From the NCBI GenBank assembly GCA_029054965.1, contig JAIDEF010000289.1, positions 1-5,702 of the forward strand: 5,702 nt of DNA, read 5' to 3'. Both the position numbers and the translations under genes were made by a program. This stretch comes from Eubacterium sp. Lineage in GTDB: Bacteria; Bacillota; Clostridia; Oscillospirales; Acutalibacteraceae. Positions 1-5,702 of the stretch are shown here, piece after piece. Below the pieces are notes generated by a model. It worked only from the letters and a program-made list of their open reading frames with translations, was not told the origin of the DNA and ran no database searches. How positions within the stretch are numbered: the first letter of the stretch is position 1; every line of letters starts with the position of its first letter.

Positions 1-696
1 TTTAATAAGCGATCCTGCAATCAAATCGGCATCGACCTGTGTAGGTTCTGTTTTTTCAACAAATTCACCATAGCAGTTATCAACCATAACGATTACATTA
101 GGATTTTTCTCTTTAACAATACTGCAAACCTTTGCTATTTCATCAACTGCCAGACTTGGTCTTAGCTCATATCCCCTGCTTCGCTGAATGTAAACCATTG
201 TTGTGCTGCTATCAACAGCCTTCTCTATTGCGTCAAAATCAAGTTTTTCATTCTTTAGCGGTACTTCATCGTATTCAACACCAAAATCCTTTAAGGAGCC
301 CATTCCTTCGCCAGATATGCCTATAACACCATGAATAGTATCATATGGTGTACCTGTAACGCAAAGCATTTTGTCACCCGGTCTGAGAACACCGAAAAGC
401 GCTGTTGCCAGTGTGTGTGTGCCACAGGTGAAGTTGTGTCTTACAAGAGCATCCTCAGCACCGAAAACCTCTGCCCATACCTTGTCGAGAGTTTCACGCC
501 CCCTATCTCCGTAGCCATAGCCTGTACTGCTTATAAAATGGCTTTCACTGATGCCATTGTTTATAAATGCCTTCTGCACTTTGAGCTGATTATATTCAGT
601 TACTTCTTCTATGTAATCAAACTGTTCCTTACAAAGCAGCATAGCTTTATCAGCAGCATTTTCAATTCTGTTACTTATTTTGAAAAAAGAATTCAT
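1..696 (-). CDS. Methionine gamma-lyase family PLP enzyme (aluminium-resistance type), 3' end outside window
   Basis: This partial gene starts at ATG 696-694 and reads open for 232 codons to the left edge with no stop. The protein looks like the fold-type I PLP family annotated as methionine gamma-lyase family or aluminium-resistance protein (B. subtilis YnbB relatives), presumed cytosolic C-S lyases or aminotransferase-like enzymes. Visible motifs are: a glycine/tyrosine block GYGYGDRGR at residues 59-67; RHNFTCGTHTL at 86-96, the likely PLP-phosphate loop; GTPYDT at 115-120; MVDNCYGEF at 204-212, whose Asp206 should pair with the pyridine nitrogen; and AGSLIK at 227-232, whose Lys232 is the expected Schiff-base lysine and the last codon in view. 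The family is usually about 400 residues, so a little over half is present. The start overlaps the acetyltransferase stop as ATGA and has a GTGGAG ribosome site. The family is clear; the true substrate is not established by the sequence. Confidence 0.92.
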   Translation of the reverse strand, partial: MNSFFKISNRIENAADKAMLLCKEQFDYIEEVTEYNQLKVQKAFINNGISESHFISSTGYGYGDRGRETLDKVWAEVFGAEDALVRHNFTCGTHTLATALFGVLRPGDKMLCVTGTPYDTIHGVIGISGEGMGSLKDFGVEYDEVPLKNEKLDFDAIEKAVDSSTTMVYIQRSRGYELRPSLAVDEIAKVCSIVKEKNPNVIVMVDNCYGEFVEKTEPTQVDADLIAGSLIK

Positions 697-1412
697 TTAT
701 ATAATCTCCACTTTCCTGTATTAATAAAACCAAGACGGCTGTAAAAATGCTCATTCTTATTTTTTTCACGCATAAGAAAAACCTTACCGGGTATGTCACA
801 CATCATATGTGAAACAAGCAGTGACCCATATCCCATACGTCGGAATTCAGGTGCAGTATTAACTGATGTCAATACTGCATTGCTGTTGTGTATTGAAGAA
901 AAAATACCGCTTGAAACTATCTCGTTATTAACATTAACAGAATAAGCCTTAGCGGTGCCGTGACGTATCCTATGGCTGACATCAACATACCAAGCCTCGA
1001 AATCAGCTCTCTCATAATCCTGAAAATTAAATAAGTCCATAAGCTTAGGATATTCATCAATTTCAGTATAAGGCAGGCTGTATTCCGTCTTTCTGTCGGA
1101 TACCATTATTATGCCTTCGTCATAGCTTGTAAAACAATCAGTCAAACTATCACAAAGACATGAGCTGTAGCCGATAACACTGATAAATTCAATAAGCTCC
1201 TCTTTGTCAGCGTTATTCATAGATATAGTGAAATCACCATCAAGCTTTGAGATAATTGCAGTAATTTCACCATTCTTATTTAATTGTTTATAGAATACGG
1301 CAAAATCGTAGCAAATGCCATATGCGCTTAGCAGTGCTTTAATTCTGACTGAGTATAAATCTGTTTTTGTGTATTCGTTAAATTCGTTGGTATTTTCAAT
1401 TTTTTTAATCAT
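693..1412 (-). CDS. GNAT-family N-acetyltransferase with uncharacterised N-terminal half
   Basis: The protein has 239 residues. Its C-terminal half (about 120-239) is a GNAT acetyl-CoA-dependent acyltransferase domain. Motif A is VNTAPEFRRMGYGSLLVSHM at 184-203, with the R-R-x-G-x-G pyrophosphate loop at 191-196. Motif B is NEHFYSRLGF at 220-229, where the Tyr is the usual general-acid position. The N-terminal half (1-115) has no motif I recognise; it contains a cysteine-rich patch (Cys85, Cys87, Cys93) and may be a degenerate GNAT-like domain or an acceptor-recognition module. The first codons overlap the preceding M42 gene by 8 nt (ATGATTAA), and I see no good Shine-Dalgarno before this ATG, so translation probably depends on reinitiation. 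The stop overlaps the next start as ATGA. It is likely cytosolic, as it has no signal peptide or membrane segment. The acceptor substrate is unknown; neighbouring peptidases suggest an amino acid or peptide amine, which is inference. Confidence 0.88.
   Translation of the reverse strand: MIKKIENTNEFNEYTKTDLYSVRIKALLSAYGICYDFAVFYKQLNKNGEITAIISKLDGDFTISMNNADKEELIEFISVIGYSSCLCDSLTDCFTSYDEGIIMVSDRKTEYSLPYTEIDEYPKLMDLFNFQDYERADFEAWYVDVSHRIRHGTAKAYSVNVNNEIVSSGIFSSIHNSNAVLTSVNTAPEFRRMGYGSLLVSHMMCDIPGKVFLMREKNKNEHFYSRLGFINTGKWRLYK
706..711 (-). promoter_or_regulatory. Ribosome binding site of the PLP-enzyme gene
   Basis: On the minus strand GTGGAG lies nine bases before ATG 696, inside the 3' end of the acetyltransferase gene. 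It supports that ATG as a true start, independent of pure reinitiation after the ATGA overlap. Confidence 0.6.
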
Positions 1413-2406
1413 AAAGCTTTGGTAAAATCGCTTTCAAAAGTTTTCTTGTTTCAGTAATATCACTGCTCTTAACAACGCTTGAGCCTGAATGAATATATCT
1501 GCAAGGAAGAGAAACAGCCATAACCTTGCTGCCCTTACCGCTTGTTTGTATTGCTCCTGCGTCATTACCGCCTGCAATAGCAGTTTTTGTTTGAATTTTA
1601 ATGTTATTGTCCTTAGCAATAGTCATTGCCAAATTATAAAGCTCTTTATCATAAATTGTTCTGCCGTCCATAAAGGAAACAACGGGACCGTCACCGAGAA
1701 CACATACTCTGTCACCGCCTGTTACACCGCACAAGTCGGCAGCAGTTGTTGTTTCAAGCACAACTGATATATCAGGCTGAACTGTAAAAGATGTGCATAA
1801 TGCTCCTCGAAGACCAACCTCTTCCTGAACATTAAAGCAAAAATAGGTGTCATACTCTACCTCGTTTTTTATCAGTTCAATTAAAAGCATACATCCGATT
1901 CTGTCATCAAGTGCTTTTGACTTAATATATCCGTCTCCGAACTCATAATAATCACTTTCAAAATAAGCATAGTCACCGGGATGTACACTTTGCAGTGCAT
2001 CCTCTTTATTTTTCGCACCGATGTCAATATATAATTCGCTTGAATCAGGTGCTTTTTCTGCCTCATTATTGCTAAGAAGATGAATAGGCTTAAGACCTAT
2101 AACACCGAGTGTATTATTAATTTTTACAACTCTGCCTGCAATTACCTTGCTGTCGATTCCACCCACAGCACTGAATTTCAAGTATCCATCGTCAGTTATA
2201 TCGGTAATAATAAAACCGACCTCATCCATATGAGCACAGAGCATAACTTTCTTACTTGGTTTTTTATTTCCCTTTTTGAAGGCGATAATTGAGCCGAGAT
2301 TATCAATATCGTATTCGCAGAAATTTTTGATTTTGTTAATTATAAAATCTCTTACAGCACCCTCGTCACCGGAGGTGGAATTAATTAAACAAAGCTCCTT
2401 AAGCAT
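1405..2406 (-). CDS. M42-family metallo-aminopeptidase, second copy (Glu-ligand subtype)
   Basis: This is a cytosolic peptidase of 333 residues, related to TET aminopeptidases, FrvX/YsdC and PepA. Family members remove N-terminal residues from short peptides using two metal ions, usually Zn or Co, inside large dodecamers. The expected active site is complete: AHMDEVG gives His59 and Asp61; KALDDR gives bridging Asp167; QEEVGLRGA gives Glu195 as base and Glu196 as ligand; VVLETTTAAD gives Glu218 in the Asp/Glu ligand position; RYIHS gives His306. The start at 2406 is preferred over an in-frame ATG at 2442 because AGGTGA lies five bases upstream and the protein then begins MLKELCLINSTSG, matching the usual family N-terminus. 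It overlaps the upstream paralogue by 8 nt and the acetyltransferase by 8 nt. Similar proteins are often mislabelled endoglucanase. Family assignment is firm; residue specificity cannot be read from sequence. Confidence 0.95.
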   Translation of the reverse strand: MLKELCLINSTSGDEGAVRDFIINKIKNFCEYDIDNLGSIIAFKKGNKKPSKKVMLCAHMDEVGFIITDITDDGYLKFSAVGGIDSKVIAGRVVKINNTLGVIGLKPIHLLSNNEAEKAPDSSELYIDIGAKNKEDALQSVHPGDYAYFESDYYEFGDGYIKSKALDDRIGCMLLIELIKNEVEYDTYFCFNVQEEVGLRGALCTSFTVQPDISVVLETTTAADLCGVTGGDRVCVLGDGPVVSFMDGRTIYDKELYNLAMTIAKDNNIKIQTKTAIAGGNDAGAIQTSGKGSKVMAVSLPCRYIHSGSSVVKSSDITETRKLLKAILPKLYD

Positions 2407-3418
2407 TAATCTCACCTGCCCTTTCAGTAATATAAGCAACAATTAAATCAGCAACAGCCTTAACATCGTCAAGGTCAACTACCTCAACTGCTTGGTGCAT
2501 ATATTTTTCTGGAATAGAAATTAAAGCTGATTTAATACCACTGCCATTCACAGATATAACATCAGCATTAGTTCCTGTTCTGCCGGCCATAATTTCACAC
2601 TGATAAGGTATATTATTCTTTTTTGCTGCATCAACAAGCTTTTTTGAGATAGTCTTGTCCAATATAGGAGAAAAGCCTATCATAGCACCCTTTGAAATCT
2701 CACCGCAGTCTGCTTTATCACAGCCGGGAGTGTAAGCAAATGATACGTCAACAGAAATTGCTTCATCAATATTCTTTCCGAAAGGTCCTATTTTAGCACC
2801 TCTTGTGCCTACCTCTTCCTGAGAAGAAAACATAACTGTTATTTTACAAGGCAGATTTTTCAGCTTGTCAAGTGCAATAATTATTGCACAAATACCTGAC
2901 CTGTCATCAAGACATGATGCTGACAAATAGTTGTTTTTAAGAGGAGTAAAATTTCTTTTTAAGGTTATTTTGTCACCAAGTGAAACAAAATCTATTAGCT
3001 TCTCTTTTGTATAGCCTGTATCTATTGCAAGAGCCTTAAGCTTTGGTGCTTTCTTTTCATCATCGGCAGTCTGTAAATGAGGAGGCAGTGTTGATATAAT
3101 ACCTTTAACCTCTCTTTTACCCCATACAAAAACTTCGTAGGCGGGAAGAAATCTTAAATCGGTTCTGCTGCACTGATCAAATTTTATATAGCCATCATCA
3201 GTTATGTCCGTAACAACAAAACCGATTTCATCAAGATGAGCATCAAGCAGAAAGTGATAGCCATCACCAAAGGTACAGAATACATTATTCATATTGTCAA
3301 CAGTAACATCACCATATGGCTTTAACAGCTCTTTTAACACAGATACGATGTTATACTCAGCACCTGAAACACCGACAGGAGCTGTTAATTTCTTTAATAA
3401 TTCCAAAGTTTTTTTCAT
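2399..3418 (-). CDS. M42-family metallo-aminopeptidase, first copy (Asp-ligand subtype)
   Basis: The protein has 339 residues, a normal length for the family, with no signal peptide. It is presumed to be a cytosolic two-metal aminopeptidase that trims short peptides. The ligand set is intact: DAHLDEIG gives His61 and Asp63; SCLDDRSG gives bridging Asp171; SSQEEVGTRGA gives catalytic Glu201 and ligand Glu202; SVDVSFAYTPG gives Asp224; KYMHQ gives His308. The insert between the two halves of the catalytic domain (about 80-160) is the PDZ-like dimerisation or oligomerisation domain typical of M42. It differs from its downstream paralogue at the fifth ligand (Asp here, Glu there) and around the active-site loops, so the two are old paralogues and not a fresh duplicate. 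The ATG shares one base with the murD stop (TAATG), and a GGTGA lies only three bases before it, so coupling to murD translation is likely. Specificity is unknown. Confidence 0.95.
   Translation of the reverse strand: MKKTLELLKKLTAPVGVSGAEYNIVSVLKELLKPYGDVTVDNMNNVFCTFGDGYHFLLDAHLDEIGFVVTDITDDGYIKFDQCSRTDLRFLPAYEVFVWGKREVKGIISTLPPHLQTADDEKKAPKLKALAIDTGYTKEKLIDFVSLGDKITLKRNFTPLKNNYLSASCLDDRSGICAIIIALDKLKNLPCKITVMFSSQEEVGTRGAKIGPFGKNIDEAISVDVSFAYTPGCDKADCGEISKGAMIGFSPILDKTISKKLVDAAKKNNIPYQCEIMAGRTGTNADVISVNGSGIKSALISIPEKYMHQAVEVVDLDDVKAVADLIVAYITERAGEINA
2412..2417 (-). promoter_or_regulatory. Ribosome binding site deciding the start of the second M42 gene
   Basis: AGGTGA on the minus strand lies five bases before ATG 2406, within the last codons of the upstream M42 gene. 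It picks 2406 over the longer in-frame start at 2442, which would add a 12-residue tail (MLLILLKGQVRL) translated from inside the neighbour and not expected in the family. Confidence 0.7.
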
Positions 3419-4848
3419 TATTCACCAAATCCGTTAACTAATTCTTTAAATTTTCTGCCTCTGTATTCAAATGTTTTGAACTGGTCAAAGGCAGGACAGG
3501 CTGGGCAGAGTGTTACAACGTCACCACTCTGTGCCTTGTCTTTTGCTATTTTAAGCGCATTTTCAAGTACATCTGTTTTAACAATCTCAATATCACTGTT
3601 CTTATAGTGTTGATTTTCAATTATTGAATTGTAAATTTTATCAGCAGTTGCACCATTTAAAACCAAAAGCTTAACATATTTTAAAATATACGGAACCATT
3701 TCGCTCATATCATTTCCCTTGTAAGAGCCGCCCATAATAACAATTATTTTTTTGTCAAAGGCTTTTAGTCCGCTGATTACTCGAGATGGAGATGTGGCAA
3801 TTGAGTCATTATAATATCTAACTCCGTTATATTCGCGCACAAATTCAATTCTGTGTTCTACACCGCCAAAGGTCTGTGCAACATACTTAATATTATCAGC
3901 ATCAACCATTCCCCATACTGCAGAAATTGCAGTGCAGTAATTTTCAATATTATGTGTTCCGGGTATGATGATATCATCTTTGTTCATAATATGGGTTTCT
4001 GCGTTATTTTCACGATAAACAATATCACCATTATCTTTCATATACGCACCGTTTTCAACAGGATGCTCTATTGAAAATTCGAAAAGCTTGCCTCTTACAT
4101 CAAAACGCATATCATGGTAAACACTGCTGCCTATTGAATAGTCGCAGTCCGCATTGAGAACAGTTCTGCAATCTGCGTTCTGATAAATAAGAATATTTCT
4201 CTTTGCATCAACATATTCATCAAGGCTGATATGATGATCCTGATGTGTGCATTCAATATTTGTAACTACTGCAACATTGGGTGAATGAACAAGATTGCCC
4301 ATTGTTAAAAGCTGAAATGACGAAAGCTCAACAACTGCAATATCATTTTCAGTTATTGTTTCCAGTTCAGGCATAAGAGCCTTTCCGATATTTCCGCCAA
4401 GATAAACCTTGTGACCTTGCTTTTCAAGCATTTTTGCAATTAAAGTAGTTGTTGTTGTTTTACCGTTAGAGCCTGTTACTGCAATGATTTTAGCCGGACA
4501 CAGCTTGAAAAAAATTTCCATTTCAGTAGTAACTTTCTGACCTCGTGCTATACATTCGCCAATCCATGGATTCTGAAATGGAAGAATTCCGTGTGATCTG
4601 AATATCAAATCCATATCAGGCAGTATGTCAAGATAACTGTCACCTAAAGAGAAATTGACACCGAGCGTATCAAGTCTTTTGCAGATTTCAGTACCGATGT
4701 ATTCTTTATCCCTTTTATCACAGGCATATACCTCAATACCAAGTCTTGCCATAAACTCGGCACAAGGTACATTCGCAACACCCATACCTACAAATGCAAC
4801 CTTTTTTCCTTTTAAATTATTAAAAAATTCTTTTGCTTTGTTATTCAT
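3418..4848 (-). CDS. murD: UDP-N-acetylmuramoyl-L-alanine--D-glutamate ligase
   Basis: MurD adds D-glutamate to UDP-MurNAc-L-Ala with ATP, the second amino-acid step of cytoplasmic peptidoglycan precursor synthesis. The protein has 476 residues, somewhat longer than the 438 of E. coli MurD. Residues 1-115 form the UDP-binding Rossmann-like domain (VAFVGMGVANVP at 17-28; FRSHGI at 83-88 in place of the usual S-P-G-I). The central ATPase domain has the P-loop TGSNGKTTTT at 125-134, VVELSSFQL at 172-180, TNIECTHQDHH at 196-206 and Lys216 in VDAKRN, the expected carbamylated lysine. The C-terminal domain has GGVEHRIEFV at 328-337, YNDSIATSPS at 346-355 and LCPACPAFDQF at 447-457. The last block normally reads SPACAS, so two serines are replaced. 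AAGGAG sits five bases before the ATG and overlaps the preceding stop codon. MurD is preferred over MurC/E/F because of the HRIE, NDS and CPA-DQFK-F-RG blocks. Confidence 0.96.
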   Translation of the reverse strand: MNNKAKEFFNNLKGKKVAFVGMGVANVPCAEFMARLGIEVYACDKRDKEYIGTEICKRLDTLGVNFSLGDSYLDILPDMDLIFRSHGILPFQNPWIGECIARGQKVTTEMEIFFKLCPAKIIAVTGSNGKTTTTTLIAKMLEKQGHKVYLGGNIGKALMPELETITENDIAVVELSSFQLLTMGNLVHSPNVAVVTNIECTHQDHHISLDEYVDAKRNILIYQNADCRTVLNADCDYSIGSSVYHDMRFDVRGKLFEFSIEHPVENGAYMKDNGDIVYRENNAETHIMNKDDIIIPGTHNIENYCTAISAVWGMVDADNIKYVAQTFGGVEHRIEFVREYNGVRYYNDSIATSPSRVISGLKAFDKKIIVIMGGSYKGNDMSEMVPYILKYVKLLVLNGATADKIYNSIIENQHYKNSDIEIVKTDVLENALKIAKDKAQSGDVVTLCPACPAFDQFKTFEYRGRKFKELVNGFGE

Positions 4849-4853
4849 ACCTA

Positions 4854-4859
4854 CTCCTT
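4854..4859 (-). promoter_or_regulatory. Ribosome binding site of murD, overlapping the upstream stop codon
   Basis: The junction on the minus strand reads TAAGGAGTAGGTATG: the stop of the membrane-protein gene is built into the AAGGAG Shine-Dalgarno of murD, with five bases to the ATG. This is the strongest ribosome site in the window. It suggests murD is the best-translated gene and that terminating ribosomes feed it. Confidence 0.8.
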
Positions 4860-5691
4860 AATGTACAGAAAAATAATCGCTTTTAATTTCCTTGAGTGTT
4901 AGATTTTTTATTCTATCTTCCAAATCAAGCTGAAAAGGCAGCTTATCGCGGCATATGTATTGTTCTTTTATTGGGACATCACAATTCATTACAAAATTTG
5001 CAATCATCTGTTGACATTTTGTTTCAATATTACCTAAGAAATATACCCTTCCCGTACTAACCTCACATATTGCAATAGCAATTTTTAATTGTTCTTTTTT
5101 ACCAAGAGGTGTTATCATTTTACTTAAAGCAATAGCGTCATCCTCCGCCTTATCTGTAATAAAACATAAAACACCATTACCCTTGCGTTTGAGAGAGTTA
5201 ACTGTAATGTCTGTAATAACAGTATCAAGATATGCAAGAACATCATTTCTGTCAAGCTCCTCAACAACTGCACAGTAAAAGTATTCCTTCTTTTTCATAG
5301 CTTTAACAGAAAAGTCAAAATCATTTATTTCAACATTTCTGTTCATTGAAAAGCTGCAGTTTTTTAAATCATCGTAAACGGCCTTACTATAATCACTGCT
5401 TTCTTTTTCAATTCGGGAGGTCAGATAATAGCCATTGTCATTGATTTCATTTTCTATTGAAGTCATTATGCTGTCGCATTTTCCATATTTTGAATAATAG
5501 GAAAACAGGAATAAAAGCACTGCAACAACAAGTGCATCGCATACATACGTAAGTACAGTTGCCAATAAATGATTATATTCTTTAATTGTCGGCTGTAAAC
5601 CTATGAAAATAAAAATAAATACTGCACTGAATATTACAAGAGCTTTCAATATTTTAAATAGTTTTTTTTGCTTTTTTCTTATATCGTTCAT
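4858..5691 (-). CDS. Unrecognised two-helix membrane protein upstream of murD
   Basis: The protein has 277 residues and I do not recognise its family. A lysine-rich start (RKKQKK, residues 5-10) precedes a hydrophobic helix at about 14-32. A short polar loop (33-41) leads to a second helix at about 42-65, then a basic stretch (SKYGK). By the positive-inside rule both termini are cytoplasmic, with a two-helix hairpin anchoring a soluble domain of about 210 residues inside the cell. That domain alternates predicted strands and helices (for example EYFYCAVVEEL at 136-146, GVLCFITDKAEDDAIAL at 173-189, LKIAIAICEV at 202-211, GRVYFLGN at 214-221), suggesting an alpha/beta fold. I see no nucleotide-binding, protease or kinase motif. 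ATG 5691 is near the window edge, with GGTGAA directly abutting it and too close to be a normal ribosome site, so coupling to an upstream gene is possible. The close junction with murD suggests co-expression, not a proven role in wall synthesis. Confidence 0.85.
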   Translation of the reverse strand: MNDIRKKQKKLFKILKALVIFSAVFIFIFIGLQPTIKEYNHLLATVLTYVCDALVVAVLLFLFSYYSKYGKCDSIMTSIENEINDNGYYLTSRIEKESSDYSKAVYDDLKNCSFSMNRNVEINDFDFSVKAMKKKEYFYCAVVEELDRNDVLAYLDTVITDITVNSLKRKGNGVLCFITDKAEDDAIALSKMITPLGKKEQLKIAIAICEVSTGRVYFLGNIETKCQQMIANFVMNCDVPIKEQYICRDKLPFQLDLEDRIKNLTLKEIKSDYFSVH

Positions 5692-5702
5692 TTCACCATT
5701 CC

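Larger units (their letters stand above)
1..5691 (-). other. Probable single operon of six tightly packed genes
   Basis: All six genes run the same way. Junctions are a 9-nt gap (membrane protein to murD), a 1-nt overlap (murD to first M42), 8 nt (first to second M42), 8 nt (second M42 to acetyltransferase) and 4 nt (acetyltransferase to PLP enzyme). No hairpin with a T-tract, leader or promoter-sized gap lies between them. The promoter must therefore be right of the window or hidden in coding sequence, and the 3' end is left of it. Co-transcription is inferred from spacing, not shown. Confidence 0.75.

Noticed and set aside
331..744. A 137-codon plus-strand ORF, and another at 132-326
   Set aside because: They lie antisense over the PLP-enzyme gene, whose minus-strand reading has clear family motifs. 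Their products are low-complexity with no recognisable domain.
1489..1767. Plus-strand ORFs at 1489-1767, 2080-2292, 3853-4074 and 4655-4861, and minus-strand ORFs at 1434-1619 and 1881-2066
   Set aside because: All sit in other frames of well-supported M42 or murD genes and show no motif or credible ribosome site, so they are shadows.
2407..2442. A longer start for the second M42 gene at 2442
   Set aside because: It would add 12 residues that do not fit the family N-terminus and ignores the well-placed AGGTGA before ATG 2406.
5662..5669. A run of eight T (A in the coding strand) near the start of the membrane-protein gene, and a run of seven at 1400-1406
   Set aside because: They could be slippage or phase-variation tracts, but they encode ordinary lysine codons in AT-rich DNA and there is no sign of an alternative frame being used.
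5688..5702. Possible end of an upstream gene (reading G-M-V-K-stop) overlapping ATG 5691 as ATGA
   Set aside because: The pattern fits the operon style, but only four codons are visible, too little to support a gene.
1..5702. Search for CRISPR arrays, tRNA/rRNA, insertion sequences, inverted repeats, riboswitches and terminators
   Set aside because: Coding sequence fills the window almost end to end, no regularly spaced repeats or stable hairpins with T-tracts stood out by eye, and no gap exceeds 11 bases.

Overview
All the real coding capacity in this window lies on the minus strand. It reads right to left as one compact gene string with almost no intergenic DNA. By eye the DNA is AT-rich. 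The genes have A-rich starts, Shine-Dalgarno-type ribosome sites (AAGGAG, AGGTGA, GTGGAG) and mostly TAA stops. Together with the kinds of protein encoded, this points to a low-GC Firmicute, most likely an anaerobic gut-type Clostridia of the Ruminococcaceae/Oscillospiraceae sort. That placement is inference; there is no rRNA or other marker here.

In transcription order the genes are: (1) 5691-4858, an unrecognised protein with two N-terminal membrane helices and a soluble domain of about 210 residues; (2) 4848-3418, murD, the D-glutamate-adding ligase of peptidoglycan precursor synthesis; (3) 3418-2399 and (4) 2406-1405, two divergent M42-family metallo-aminopeptidases in tandem, both with a complete metal-ligand set; (5) 1412-693, a GNAT-fold N-acetyltransferase with an uncharacterised N-terminal half; (6) 696-1, the first 232 codons of a PLP enzyme of the methionine gamma-lyase / 'aluminium resistance' family. 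The last gene is open to the window edge and stops exactly at the lysine expected to carry PLP.

The junctions are very tight: 9 nt between genes 1 and 2, then overlaps of 1, 8, 8 and 4 nt. I see no promoter, terminator or regulatory leader inside the string, so it is probably one translationally coupled operon whose promoter lies beyond the right edge. The shared theme may be amino-acid and peptide metabolism linked to wall growth: MurD consumes D-Glu, the M42 enzymes release amino acids from peptides, the acetyltransferase modifies an unknown acceptor, and the PLP enzyme acts on amino acids. This link is inferred from layout only.

I see no mobile element, CRISPR array, RNA gene or phage feature. 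The least ordinary points are the two-subtype M42 pair, the unknown membrane protein tied to murD, the altered C-terminal substrate loop of MurD, and the unexplained N-terminal half of the acetyltransferase. None amounts to clear evidence of a new system.
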